The translations under genes and the position numbers were made by a program. A stretch of DNA of 64,000 bases from Flavobacterium azizsancarii. Lineage in GTDB: Bacteria; Bacteroidota; Bacteroidia; Flavobacteriales; Flavobacteriaceae. Below, in pieces: positions 1 through 7,786 of this stretch. The DNA lies in contig NZ_JAMZNK010000010.1 in the NCBI RefSeq assembly GCF_027980145.1, forward strand, positions 1 through 64,000, written 5' to 3'. How positions within the stretch are numbered: the stretch's first letter is position 1; each line of letters starts with the position of its first letter. The notes under the pieces are model-generated. The model saw nothing but the letters and a program-made list of their open reading frames with translations, was not told where the DNA came from and ran no database searches.

Positions 1-101
1 TTCCACCTCGCGATGGACACCCTTGCATTCAGCTAACACTTCCCACTGTAAAGGCGTGTTCGGGACTTACACCCTAGAGTTATCGCCCATGCTGGGCACA
101 C
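1..101 (-). mobile_element. 5' end of a group II intron (partial, runs off the window)
   Basis: Read on the minus strand from position 101 inward, the sequence begins GTGTGCCCAGC, which fits the GUGYG start of group II introns. It continues with a GCCC/GGGC stem and the stretches AGGGTGTAAGTCCCGAAC and GCAAGGGTGTCC, which resemble domain I of bacterial group II introns as I remember them. The ribozyme body and any reverse transcriptase would lie left of the window. The intron starts two or three bases behind the T-run of the guaB terminator, the insertion habit known for class C introns. It is not an rRNA or tmRNA end that I recognise. The class is uncertain. Confidence 0.72.
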
Positions 102-104
102 AAC

Positions 105-140
105 AAAAAAAGGCATAAGAATCAAACTCTTATGCCTTTT
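105..140 (-). terminator. guaB Rho-independent terminator
   Basis: A perfect 13-bp stem (108-120 with 128-140) has a 7-nt loop and is followed on the minus strand by seven Ts. It lies just downstream of the guaB stop. The group II intron begins immediately behind it. Confidence 0.9.
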
Positions 141-162
141 GTTTTATAATAAAAACTAAAAA

Positions 163-1635
163 TTATCTTGAATAATTTGGAGCTTCTTTTGTAATTGTAA
201 CGTTATGCGGGTGACTTTCTGTAATTCCGCTTGATGTGATTCTAACAAAACGTCCCGTTTCTTGTAAAGTCGGAATGTCTTTTGAACCGCAGTATCCCAT
301 TCCGGCACGAAGACCACCAACGAATTGAAGCATACTTTCGTTCAATTCACCTTTGTAAGGAACACGACCAACAATTCCTTCCGGAACTAGTTTTTTAACG
401 TCATCTTCAACATCCTGAAAATAACGGTCTTTCGATCCGCCTTCCATCGCTTCAACAGAACCCATTCCGCGGTAAGATTTGAATTTTCTTCCTTCAAAGA
501 TAATTGTTTCTCCCGGAGATTCTTTTGTACCTGCTAATAATGAACCTAACATCACACAGTCAGCACCGGCAGCGATTGCTTTAGGAATATCTCCTGTATA
601 ACGAATTCCACCATCAGCAATAACCGGAACTCCGGTTCCTTTGATAGCCGCAGCTACTTCAAGAACTGCTGAGAATTGAGGAAAACCAACACCTGCAACA
701 ATACGCGTTGTACAAATAGAACCAGGTCCTATTCCTACTTTAACACCGTCTGCACCGTTTGCTACTAAATATTTAGCTGCTTCCGGAGTTGCAATGTTTC
801 CTACGATTACATCAATATTAGGGAATTTTGTTTTTACTTCTTTTAATGTATTTACTACACCTTCAGTATGTCCGTGAGCAGTATCAATAATGATAGCGTC
901 TACACCGGCAGCAACTAATGCAGCAGCTCTTTCGACAGCATCACCAGTAACACCAATTGCAGCAGCAACTCTTAAACGACCAAAAACATCTTTGTTAGCG
1001 ATTGGTTTTTGAGTCAGTTTTGTAATATCTCTAAAAGTGATTAAACCAACCAATTCATAATTAGCATTTACAACTGGCAACTTTTCGATTTTATGTCCTT
1101 GTAAAACTACTTCGGCCTGCTCTAATGAAGTTCCTTCGGCAACAGTAACTAAGTTTGTACTTGTCATTACCTCAGCGATTGCTCTTGCTCCGTTTTTTTC
1201 AAAACGTAAATCACGATTGGTTACAATTCCTTTAAGGATTCTATTTTCATCAACGATTGGGATTCCGCCAATTCCGAATTCTTTCATTGCATTTTTTGCA
1301 TCTGCAATTGTCGAAGTCATTGGTAAAGTTACCGGATCGATAATCATTCCAGACTCAGCACGTTTTACTCTTCTAACTTTCGCAGCTTGTTGCTCGATAG
1401 TCATGTTTTTGTGCAAAACACCAATCCCGCCTTCTTGCGCCATAGCAATTGCCATAGAACTTTCGGTAACGGTATCCATAGCAGCTGATACTATTGGAAC
1501 GTTTAATGTTATATTTCGTGAAAATTTTGATTTGATACTCACTTCGCGAGGAAGCACATTCGAGTAGTTAGGTACTAATAATACATCGTCGTAAGTTAAA
1601 CCTTCGCCGATAATCTTGGAGTTGTGTGCTATCAT
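163..1635 (-). CDS. guaB: Inosine-5'-monophosphate dehydrogenase
   Basis: Oxidises IMP to XMP with NAD+, the committed step of GMP synthesis, in the cytoplasm. The 490-aa length is normal for bacterial IMPDH. Visible features are the N-terminal barrel strand with [10 protein letters not shown], a CBS-domain pair inserted at about residues 98-208, the catalytic loop GPGSICTTR with Cys308, the phosphate-binding DGGIRYTGD near 341-349, the RGMGS motif near 389-393, and the mobile flap ending in GRVPYKG with the catalytic Arg near 424. It is a single-gene unit with its own promoter and a strong terminator. The ATG at 1635 is preceded by a good TAnnTTTG box. Confidence 0.98.
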   Translation of the reverse strand: MIAHNSKIIGEGLTYDDVLLVPNYSNVLPREVSIKSKFSRNITLNVPIVSAAMDTVTESSMAIAMAQEGGIGVLHKNMTIEQQAAKVRRVKRAESGMIIDPVTLPMTSTIADAKNAMKEFGIGGIPIVDENRILKGIVTNRDLRFEKNGARAIAEVMTSTNLVTVAEGTSLEQAEVVLQGHKIEKLPVVNANYELVGLITFRDITKLTQKPIANKDVFGRLRVAAAIGVTGDAVERAAALVAAGVDAIIIDTAHGHTEGVVNTLKEVKTKFPNIDVIVGNIATPEAAKYLVANGADGVKVGIGPGSICTTRIVAGVGFPQFSAVLEVAAAIKGTGVPVIADGGIRYTGDIPKAIAAGADCVMLGSLLAGTKESPGETIIFEGRKFKSYRGMGSVEAMEGGSKDRYFQDVEDDVKKLVPEGIVGRVPYKGELNESMLQFVGGLRAGMGYCGSKDIPTLQETGRFVRITSSGITESHPHNVTITKEAPNYSR

Positions 1636-1661
1636 GTTGCAATTTCTAGTTGAATTGCGTG

Positions 1662-1669
1662 CAAATATA
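1662..1669 (-). promoter_or_regulatory. guaB promoter -7 box
   Basis: TATATTTG on the minus strand matches the Bacteroidota TAnnTTTG consensus and lies 26 bases before the guaB ATG. No clear -33 TTG is seen. Confidence 0.6.
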
Positions 1670-1885
1670 GTGAATAAATTGGAAACTTGAATACTAACTT
1701 ATTCATAAAATTAACTTTACAAGAAATATCCTATAATTATATGGGTACTATTTTAACCATATAAGATATATAAGTTCATTTAATAACTTGCATATGGTTA
1801 CCGATTACGCTCGAATTAACAGTCCTGTTACAGCTACTAATTAAAATTGGAATTTCGAATTTTTATATTGGAATTTTCAAAAAAA

Positions 1886-3286
1886 CTAATCCTCTGAATC
1901 GTGAAAGACAAAATTAAAGCCGAACTGAAATGCTATACTATTGGCTTTTGAAACATCTTTGTATTCGAGAACATTATCGACAAGAAGATACATATTGAGT
2001 TTCCCGACTGTTCCTGAAAGTCCTAAACCGATATTTTTATTAGAATACGAATCAATTGTATAAGTTGCTTTGACATCTAATTTATCAAAAACACTTCGTT
2101 TGTAAAAAGCAGTTAAAGCAACAAAAGGTTCTACCGGCATAGACATTATAAACAATTGCCCTCCCACTGCGTTGACATACTTTCGGACTGTTCTTCCTTT
2201 ACAATTACAAGCATCATCTGAGCGTGATTCGCCCCAGGAATACTGCATCGATGAATAAAATTTAGTTGGTCGCCAAGTTGTATATTTATTATAGAGTGTA
2301 TCTCGTGGTATGGCTTTCTCAAACTCATCAAATATATTTTTGGGCTTATTTGTGGGATCAAAACTAGGGTTTACTCCATCATATTTATAAGTCCCTTTGT
2401 ATGTCAGGGTCTCGATATCTTTAGTATGTCTTATAAAACCGAGATCGACAATACTTGCCGTAAATTGAAGATTATCCTTAAAATAATAGGTCAGTCCGGC
2501 ATCGATTCCCAAACCTAAACTTCCGTTAAAGAACGTATTATGTGCAATATCCTTTGGAATATTTCCTTCGTATTCGTCTTTTGTAAATGTTCCAATCCCT
2601 GACGTTTTCAGTTCTAAATTTGATTCTATTATTTGATTATAGATATTTGGAGATCCTGCCGCTTGTCCTGTATAAATAAAACCCGAATTTTTAGTAGATG
2701 TTGCATTTGCACCACTTGAATACAGTTTTGCACGACCGCCTAAAACAAGTTTATCATTTAATTTTTTATGAAATCCCACGTGAAAGACAGACAGCACTTC
2801 GGCTCTGACATTTAAATCAGCCAGATTGAATGATTTACCTATATAATCCCGATTTCCATCTAGGGCTAATATAGCCAAATCTTTTGGAACGTACATTAAA
2901 AAATCAAACTCCTGATAGGCTCCAAACGAAATATAAGATTGACTGTCCTTTCCTCCCACTCTAAAACCACCTGAAAATAATTCGAGTTGCTGATTGACCT
3001 GAGTCTTATCTTTGGCTGAAGAATTATTAATAACGTTACGGACTTTGTCATTAAAATCTACTCCGTTATTAGCAAATAAATCATAAGCAGAAAAACTACT
3101 TGAACCTAAATTCGCATAAACCCCGGACAAAAGAGGAACTCCAAAATAGAATTTATACGAAACATCAGCTCCTGGATTTACGAGTGACGATTGCGGAATA
3201 GCCGTAAAATTATACAACACTTCTTTGTTTTGGGCAAAGGAGGAAAGTTGAAAAGCTACAATTAGAATCAGATATACTTTTCTCAT
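1886..3286 (-). CDS. DUF5723 family outer-membrane-like protein
   Basis: A 466-aa protein with a signal peptide (hydrophobic residues 4-18, ending SSFAQ) and a mature part rich in short alternating beta-strand segments such as YKFYFGVPLLSG and SISFGAYQ-like repeats. This is typical of the Bacteroidota DUF5723 family, which resembles beta-barrel proteins and is distantly like PorP/SprF. The start is the ATG that overlaps the stop of the upstream lipoprotein gene in an ATGA arrangement, so the two are translationally coupled and probably act together in the outer membrane. No function is established. Eight residues near position 358 include DACNCKGR, a small Cys pair of unknown meaning. Confidence 0.8.
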   Translation of the reverse strand: MRKVYLILIVAFQLSSFAQNKEVLYNFTAIPQSSLVNPGADVSYKFYFGVPLLSGVYANLGSSSFSAYDLFANNGVDFNDKVRNVINNSSAKDKTQVNQQLELFSGGFRVGGKDSQSYISFGAYQEFDFLMYVPKDLAILALDGNRDYIGKSFNLADLNVRAEVLSVFHVGFHKKLNDKLVLGGRAKLYSSGANATSTKNSGFIYTGQAAGSPNIYNQIIESNLELKTSGIGTFTKDEYEGNIPKDIAHNTFFNGSLGLGIDAGLTYYFKDNLQFTASIVDLGFIRHTKDIETLTYKGTYKYDGVNPSFDPTNKPKNIFDEFEKAIPRDTLYNKYTTWRPTKFYSSMQYSWGESRSDDACNCKGRTVRKYVNAVGGQLFIMSMPVEPFVALTAFYKRSVFDKLDVKATYTIDSYSNKNIGLGLSGTVGKLNMYLLVDNVLEYKDVSKANSIAFQFGFNFVFHDSED

Positions 3287-3834
3287 TCTATTACCATATA
3301 AACGGTTGCACCTGAGCGTAATTTTAAACTTCCTGTACTATTTTGATCCAGAGGTGGTCCAGCCGCCATTCTGACAAAAAAAGCTATTTTAACCGTTTTT
3401 TTCAAGAGTGCCAGTCTTTGATTTTCATAGACTTCAGTTGGGAATTTAACAATATTTGAACTTCCTGAATAGGCTGGAATTGAATAGGTATTGGTTTCCA
3501 GTACTTTATTATTAGCATCTAAAAGCACTATATCGAGCGTAAAAGCTCTAATTATTGTATTTTCTAATTCGAAATTCAGTTCTGCTTTTACAAGATTATC
3601 TCTAAAAAACTTCTCTTTAAAAGCATCAAATTGCTCTACATCAGAGACTATTTGGCCTCCACCAGTATTTGCTAATTGTGTTGCAGGAACATTAAAATAA
3701 GCCAGATTGGCTACAAAAACCGGTTCTAGTTTTAAATCTTTAGTCTGATCAAAATCGAGATCGCTTGAACAGGAAAGAAACAAAACTGATGAAAATATTA
3801 ATATAAAAATCCTATTGATAAGATTTGACTTCAT
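3283..3834 (-). CDS. Putative lipoprotein, partner of the DUF5723 protein
   Basis: Begins MKSNLINR and has a lipobox (FLSCSS) about 20 residues in, so it should be lipid-anchored. The mature 160 residues are beta-rich and contain a repeat-like hydrophobic pattern, with no motif I recognise. A reading frame extends seven codons further up to a GTG at 3855, but the ATG at 3834 puts the signal peptide in the usual place and is preferred. Its last four bases overlap the DUF5723 start, which suggests a two-gene operon coding for a lipoprotein and an outer-membrane protein that work as a pair. Confidence 0.7.
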   Translation of the reverse strand: MKSNLINRIFILIFSSVLFLSCSSDLDFDQTKDLKLEPVFVANLAYFNVPATQLANTGGGQIVSDVEQFDAFKEKFFRDNLVKAELNFELENTIIRAFTLDIVLLDANNKVLETNTYSIPAYSGSSNIVKFPTEVYENQRLALLKKTVKIAFFVRMAAGPPLDQNSTGSLKLRSGATVYMVIE

Positions 3835-3955
3835 AGAAGTGGTATTTGGATACACAAAAAACGTATTTTATTAACTATATATTGCCCGATTGGTGTTTAT
3901 CTTTTTGTTATTATTTTCGTCATATTAAACCTGAAGATTATATTTAATTGCTTTA

Positions 3956-4822
3956 TCAGTGATAATTACCAAACAATTTTGAAGCTTCATTATAAGCACT
4001 TTCAAAACTTAAAGAGTTTAAACCTGTTGATTTTTTATTGGCTGTAAAATAAGAAATCAATTTTTCTGTAGGCATATTTCCTGTTAGTTTATCTGTAGCC
4101 ATTGGGCAGCCGCCAAAACCCTGAATCGCTCCGTCAAAACGGGTACAGCCGGCTTTCGATGCTGCATCTATTTTTTCGAACCAACTATTGGGCGTTGTAT
4201 GTAAATGTGCCCCAAACTCTATTTCAGGATATTTTGGAATTAAATTCGAAAAAAGATATGTAATGACTTCCGGCGTCGAACTGCCAACAGTATCTGAAAG
4301 TGATAATATTTTAACGCCCATTCCGGCTAATTTTTCTGTCCATTCGCCAACGATTTCAACATTCCACGGATCTCCATATGGATTTCCAAACCCCATTGAA
4401 AGGTACGTTACCACTTCTTTGTTTTTCTTATCTGCAATCTCCAGAATTTCTTCAAGTGTTACTAAAGATTCAGCTATTGTTTTATGTGTATTTCGCATCT
4501 GAAAATTCTCAGATATCGAAAAAGGAAATCCTAAATATCGAATTGGTTCATGCTCTGACGCTGATATAGCTCCTTGTGTATTCGCAATTATTGCTAACAA
4601 TTTGCTTGTGGTTTGCGACAAATCAAGTTGTGCCAAAACCTCGGCAGTATCCTGCATTTGCGGAATTGCTTTTGGAGATACAAAACTTCCAAAATCAATC
4701 GTATCAAACCCAACTCTAAGCAAAGCTTGTATATATGAAACCTTGTTTTTAGCAGGAATAAAAGTTTTGATACCTTGCATAGCATCACGCGGACATTCGA
4801 TAATCTTGATTTCTTTATTCAA
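3956..4822 (-). CDS. Hydroxymethylglutaryl-CoA lyase
   Basis: Cleaves HMG-CoA to acetyl-CoA and acetoacetate in the last step of leucine breakdown. The 288-aa protein starts KIIECPRDAMQG, the metal- and substrate-binding strand of the DRE-TIM family (family form ECPRDGLQ). The C-terminal half contains GAHLHTTPNSW with the metal-binding His residues and the signature GCTRFDGAIQGFGGCPMA with the catalytic Cys. The middle AMQG in place of GLQ is a modest deviation. The gene is divergent from satD and shares its 184-bp upstream region. Leucine dehydrogenase lies 10 kb away, which agrees with a leucine-degrading lifestyle. Confidence 0.93.
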   Translation of the reverse strand: MNKEIKIIECPRDAMQGIKTFIPAKNKVSYIQALLRVGFDTIDFGSFVSPKAIPQMQDTAEVLAQLDLSQTTSKLLAIIANTQGAISASEHEPIRYLGFPFSISENFQMRNTHKTIAESLVTLEEILEIADKKNKEVVTYLSMGFGNPYGDPWNVEIVGEWTEKLAGMGVKILSLSDTVGSSTPEVITYLFSNLIPKYPEIEFGAHLHTTPNSWFEKIDAASKAGCTRFDGAIQGFGGCPMATDKLTGNMPTEKLISYFTANKKSTGLNSLSFESAYNEASKLFGNYH

Positions 4823-4897
4823 AGCTTATTCTTTAGTGAAGGCTAAGTTAACGTCTTTTTTAAAGAAATAAAAGTTATAATTTTCATTAATTACAGT

Positions 4898-4971
4898 ATT
4901 ACACAATATTGTAATAACACATAACATTACACAAAAACGTAATAATAAATAATATTACATATATTTGTAAT
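4898..4971. promoter_or_regulatory. Three 18-bp operator palindromes at exact 28-bp spacing
   Basis: Three copies of ATTAC-N8-GTAAT lie at 4898-4915, 4926-4943 and 4954-4971. All have the same 8-bp spacer length and their starts are exactly 28 bp apart. The spacers differ in sequence (ACAATATT, ACAAAAAC, ATATATTT), so the arms are under constraint rather than the whole unit being a recent duplication. An extra half site ATTAC is at 4890-4894. The third palindrome contains the -7 box of the satD promoter. The likely ligand is a dimeric helix-turn-helix repressor, and SatD itself, encoded 36 bp downstream, is the obvious candidate by inference. Confidence 0.75.
4960..4967 (+). promoter_or_regulatory. 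satD promoter -7 box inside the third operator
   Basis: TATATTTG matches TAnnTTTG and sits 39 bases before the satD ATG. It covers the spacer and the first base of the right arm of the third palindrome, so a bound regulator would exclude RNA polymerase. Confidence 0.6.
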
Positions 4972-5006
4972 ATTAAACTTTATTTATTTTTAATTATATT
5001 TGAATT

Positions 5007-5621
5007 ATGACAAGCGTAATTACAGGTGATATCATTGACTCCAGAAAACAAAAATCAAAAGATTGGGTAGAAGATTTAAAAAAAATCTTATCTCCTTTTG
5101 GAGCAACACCAAGTCAATGGGAAGTTTACAGAGGTGATGAATTTCAGATCGAGATTAAAAATCCCGAAGATGCTTTATTGTCTGCTATTTTAATAAAAGC
5201 ACATTTAAAAGCTATAAAACTAGACGCCCGAATGAGTATTGGTTTTGGCGACAAGACATATAATGCCGAGAAAATATCAGAGAGCAACGGTTCTGCCTTT
5301 ATACATTCCGGAGAACTTTTTGAAACATTAAAAAAACAAAAGGTAACTTTAGCAATGAGAACAGGCGATACCAATCTCGATGAAAAAATGAATTTAATGA
5401 TACAATTGGCGCTTACCTTCATGGACAACTGGCTTGCACAACCTGCACAATTTGTTGCCGCTGCAATAGAAAATCCTACTTTGTCTCAAGAAGAATTAGG
5501 ACAAAAATTAGGCATTAATCAGGCCGCGGTAAGCCGAAGACAAAAAAGGGCCCAGTTTGATTTGGTACAACATTTAGATCGTTATTTTAGAACAGAGATA
5601 AAACAACTTAAAACGCGATGA
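5007..5621 (+). CDS. SatD family protein with C-terminal helix-turn-helix
   Basis: A 204-aa protein of the SatD family (named from the Streptococcus mutans sat locus). The N-terminal strand VITGDIIDSR (4-13), the hairpin RGDEFQIEI (42-50) and RMSIGFG (75-81) follow the pattern of the palm fold shared by GGDEF domains and class III cyclases, with Asp8 and Asp44 placed like metal ligands. That comparison is my inference. Residues 158-182 (SQEELGQKLGI then NQAAVSRR) form a clear helix-turn-helix. The gene overlaps the DUF3307 gene by 4 bp (ATGA) and is preceded by three matching operators, which suggests autoregulation. The biochemical activity is unknown. Confidence 0.82.
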   Translation: MTSVITGDIIDSRKQKSKDWVEDLKKILSPFGATPSQWEVYRGDEFQIEIKNPEDALLSAILIKAHLKAIKLDARMSIGFGDKTYNAEKISESNGSAFIHSGELFETLKKQKVTLAMRTGDTNLDEKMNLMIQLALTFMDNWLAQPAQFVAAAIENPTLSQEELGQKLGINQAAVSRRQKRAQFDLVQHLDRYFRTEIKQLKTR

Positions 5622-6334
5622 TTTTATTTATAAAACTACTTTTAGCACATTTATTAGGCGATTTTATATGGCAGCCCAACTCATGGGTTAAAGATAAAGA
5701 AGCCAGGAAATATAAAAGTATCTATCTCTACTTTCATATTCTTTTGCATGCAATTCTGGCGGCAGTTTTAGTTGGAGAAATTAAGTTTATACCTTATGCT
5801 ATTTTAATTGCCATTACGCATGGTTCAGTAGATTTGATCAAACTCAATTATCAAAAACCAAATACAAAACGTACTTGGTTTGTTCTGGATCAAATTGCTC
5901 ATATCCTTATTTTAATTGCAATTGTATTACTCTACAACGGAGAATCCATAAACTTTCTATGGTTTAACAATCAATTTTGGATTTTAATTATCGGTATTTT
6001 ATTCATCACGAAACCGACTTCTATTTTTATTAAAACCATTATTTCTATCTGGAATCCTGAAAGTCAAAATAGTCACAACGATAATTCACTTGCTACGGCA
6101 GGAAATTATATCGGAATACTAGAACGTCTTTTTGTGTTTTGTTTTATCCTAACAGGACATTTTGAAGCAATCGGATTTTTATTGGCCGCCAAATCTATCT
6201 TTAGATTTGGAGATTTAAAAGAAGCCAAAGAAAGAAAACTTACCGAATATGTTCTAATTGGTACTTTGATCAGTTTTGGAACTGCTATTATTACAGGATT
6301 ACTTGTTCAGGCGCTTTTATTACAACTGGTTTAA
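5618..6334 (+). CDS. DUF3307 family membrane protein
   Basis: A 238-aa polytopic membrane protein with about six hydrophobic segments. Conserved polar residues lie inside or beside these segments: LLAHLLGDF near 8-16, [20 protein letters not shown] near 91-96, and KSIFRFGD near the C-terminus. Such buried His/Asp pairs hint at metal binding or catalysis within the membrane, but this is inference. It is translationally coupled to satD, and SatD-DUF3307 pairs are a recurring arrangement. The 3' end overlaps that of pyrD on the other strand by 15 bp. Confidence 0.85.
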   Translation: MILFIKLLLAHLLGDFIWQPNSWVKDKEARKYKSIYLYFHILLHAILAAVLVGEIKFIPYAILIAITHGSVDLIKLNYQKPNTKRTWFVLDQIAHILILIAIVLLYNGESINFLWFNNQFWILIIGILFITKPTSIFIKTIISIWNPESQNSHNDNSLATAGNYIGILERLFVFCFILTGHFEAIGFLLAAKSIFRFGDLKEAKERKLTEYVLIGTLISFGTAIITGLLVQALLLQLV

Positions 6335-7354
6335 GATTTTTTTATTGATTGCTTTTATCAAAGCCGGGCCTTCGTAAATAAATCCGGTATACAATTGTAC
6401 CAAACTCGCTCCTGCATTCAACTTTTCGATAGCATCATCTGCAGAATGTATTCCTCCTACTCCAATAATTGGAAATGCTTTATTGCTTTTTTCAGAAAGA
6501 AAACGAATCACTTCCGTCGAACGTTTCGCCAAAGGTTTTCCGGACAAACCTCCCATTTCAGATTGGTTTTCAGACTGCAATCCTTCTCTTGAAATTGTTG
6601 TATTGGTTGCAATTACGCCCGCAATTTGAGTCGTTTTTACAATGTCAATAATATCCAATAACTGCTCGTCAGTAAGATCCGGAGCAATTTTTAAAAGAAT
6701 TGGTTTTATTTTCTGAGTACTTCTTTTCTGCTTTGCAACATTTCTGTTTTGCAAAGTTTGCAATAAAGCCGTTAACGGTTCCTTATCCTGCAAAGCTCTT
6801 AAATTTGGTGTGTTTGGAGAACTCACATTTACTACAAAATAATCTACATGATCAAACAAGGCATCAAAACAAATGATATAGTCATCTACAGCATTTTCAT
6901 TTGGTGTAATTTTATTTTTACCAATATTTCCACCAATCAAAACGCCTGAATTCTTTTTTAAACGTTCTACGGCTTCAAGAACCCCACCATTATTAAAGCC
7001 CATTCGGTTAATAATCGCCTGGTCCTCCTTTAATCTGAACAAACGTTTTTTTGTATTTCCTTCCTGGCCAACCGGAGTTACGGTTCCTATTTCTATAAAA
7101 CCAAAACCAAAATCTGAAAGTTCCTTGTATAACTTGGCATCTTTATCAAATCCCGCCGCAAGTCCCACCGGGTTTTTAAATTTGATTCCGAAAACTTCAC
7201 GTTCTAAGCGAGCATCTTTTACTTCATAAATTGATCTTATAATCGACGAAACTCCTGGGATCTTTGAAATGAATTTAACAAATGAAAAAGTAAAGTAATG
7301 AACTTCTTCCGGATCAAACCAAAAAAGTATCGGGCGAATTATCAATTTATACAT
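6320..7354 (-). CDS. pyrD: Dihydroorotate dehydrogenase (quinone), class 2
   Basis: Oxidises dihydroorotate to orotate in pyrimidine synthesis, passing electrons to quinone at the inner membrane. The 344-aa protein has the short amphipathic N-terminal helix region of class 2 enzymes (residues 1-40, with [15 protein letters not shown]), FMN-site segments [13 protein letters not shown] (61-73) and NRMGFNN, and the catalytic-serine loop [11 protein letters not shown] (176-186). Also visible is [12 protein letters not shown], the phosphate-binding end of the barrel. It is monocistronic and convergent with the DUF3307 gene, with 15 bp of 3' overlap. Confidence 0.97.
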   Translation of the reverse strand: MYKLIIRPILFWFDPEEVHYFTFSFVKFISKIPGVSSIIRSIYEVKDARLEREVFGIKFKNPVGLAAGFDKDAKLYKELSDFGFGFIEIGTVTPVGQEGNTKKRLFRLKEDQAIINRMGFNNGGVLEAVERLKKNSGVLIGGNIGKNKITPNENAVDDYIICFDALFDHVDYFVVNVSSPNTPNLRALQDKEPLTALLQTLQNRNVAKQKRSTQKIKPILLKIAPDLTDEQLLDIIDIVKTTQIAGVIATNTTISREGLQSENQSEMGGLSGKPLAKRSTEVIRFLSEKSNKAFPIIGVGGIHSADDAIEKLNAGASLVQLYTGFIYEGPALIKAINKKILNQL

Positions 7355-7786
7355 AAGAGTGTTGTGTGTGTTTTTTCGATGGCAAATTTAATTATAATAC
7401 TTCAGACAACTATTAACTAAAATGATTTTTATTTTTTTACAATTATTACTATTTTTTTTTTAATTTTAATGGGATTAAAAGATTGAAAATGAAATTCATA
7501 AAAAAATAATCAGCAAAATAATTATTCTTTAAGCAATTAAATTATTTTTTAAATTTTAAGGAATAGTACAAGACAAAGTAATGACAATAAACCACTTACC
7601 ATTACTACCTTTAAATATGGGAAATTTAAAAAAGCATTACAACTTATTCAAACGGAAGCAAGAAACAACACTAAAACTATTCGTATTGCAAAAACAAACA
7701 ACTAATCCTATAGGACAACTATAATTTAAAGTTATTTTTTTAACTTTATTCCCTCTTATATTGACAACACCAAAATCAAATCAAGA
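7355..7786. other. 432-bp AT-rich gap with a startless reading frame
   Basis: Very AT-rich near 7400-7560. A 50-codon open frame at 7553-7705 (plus strand) lacks any ATG but reads like protein (segments TITTFKYGKFKKALQLIQ and TKTIRIAKTNN). An overlapping 47-codon ATG frame (7581-7724) looks less natural. It may be a decayed gene end. The remainder presumably carries the pyrD promoter and the promoter of the downstream FGE-like gene. Confidence 0.3.

Noticed and set aside
1..101. Fragment of an rRNA operon or tmRNA
   Set aside because: The bases do not match any conserved 5S, 16S, 23S or tmRNA segment that I know, whereas the minus-strand GTGTGCCCAGC start and following blocks fit a group II intron.
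1217..1567. A 116-codon plus-strand frame in guaB
   Set aside because: A shadow of guaB; the guaB frame has full family match.
4898..4971. Replication-origin iterons
   Set aside because: Only three copies, each a dyad with variable spacer, directly over a promoter of a gene with a helix-turn-helix. No dnaA, dnaN or rep gene is near.
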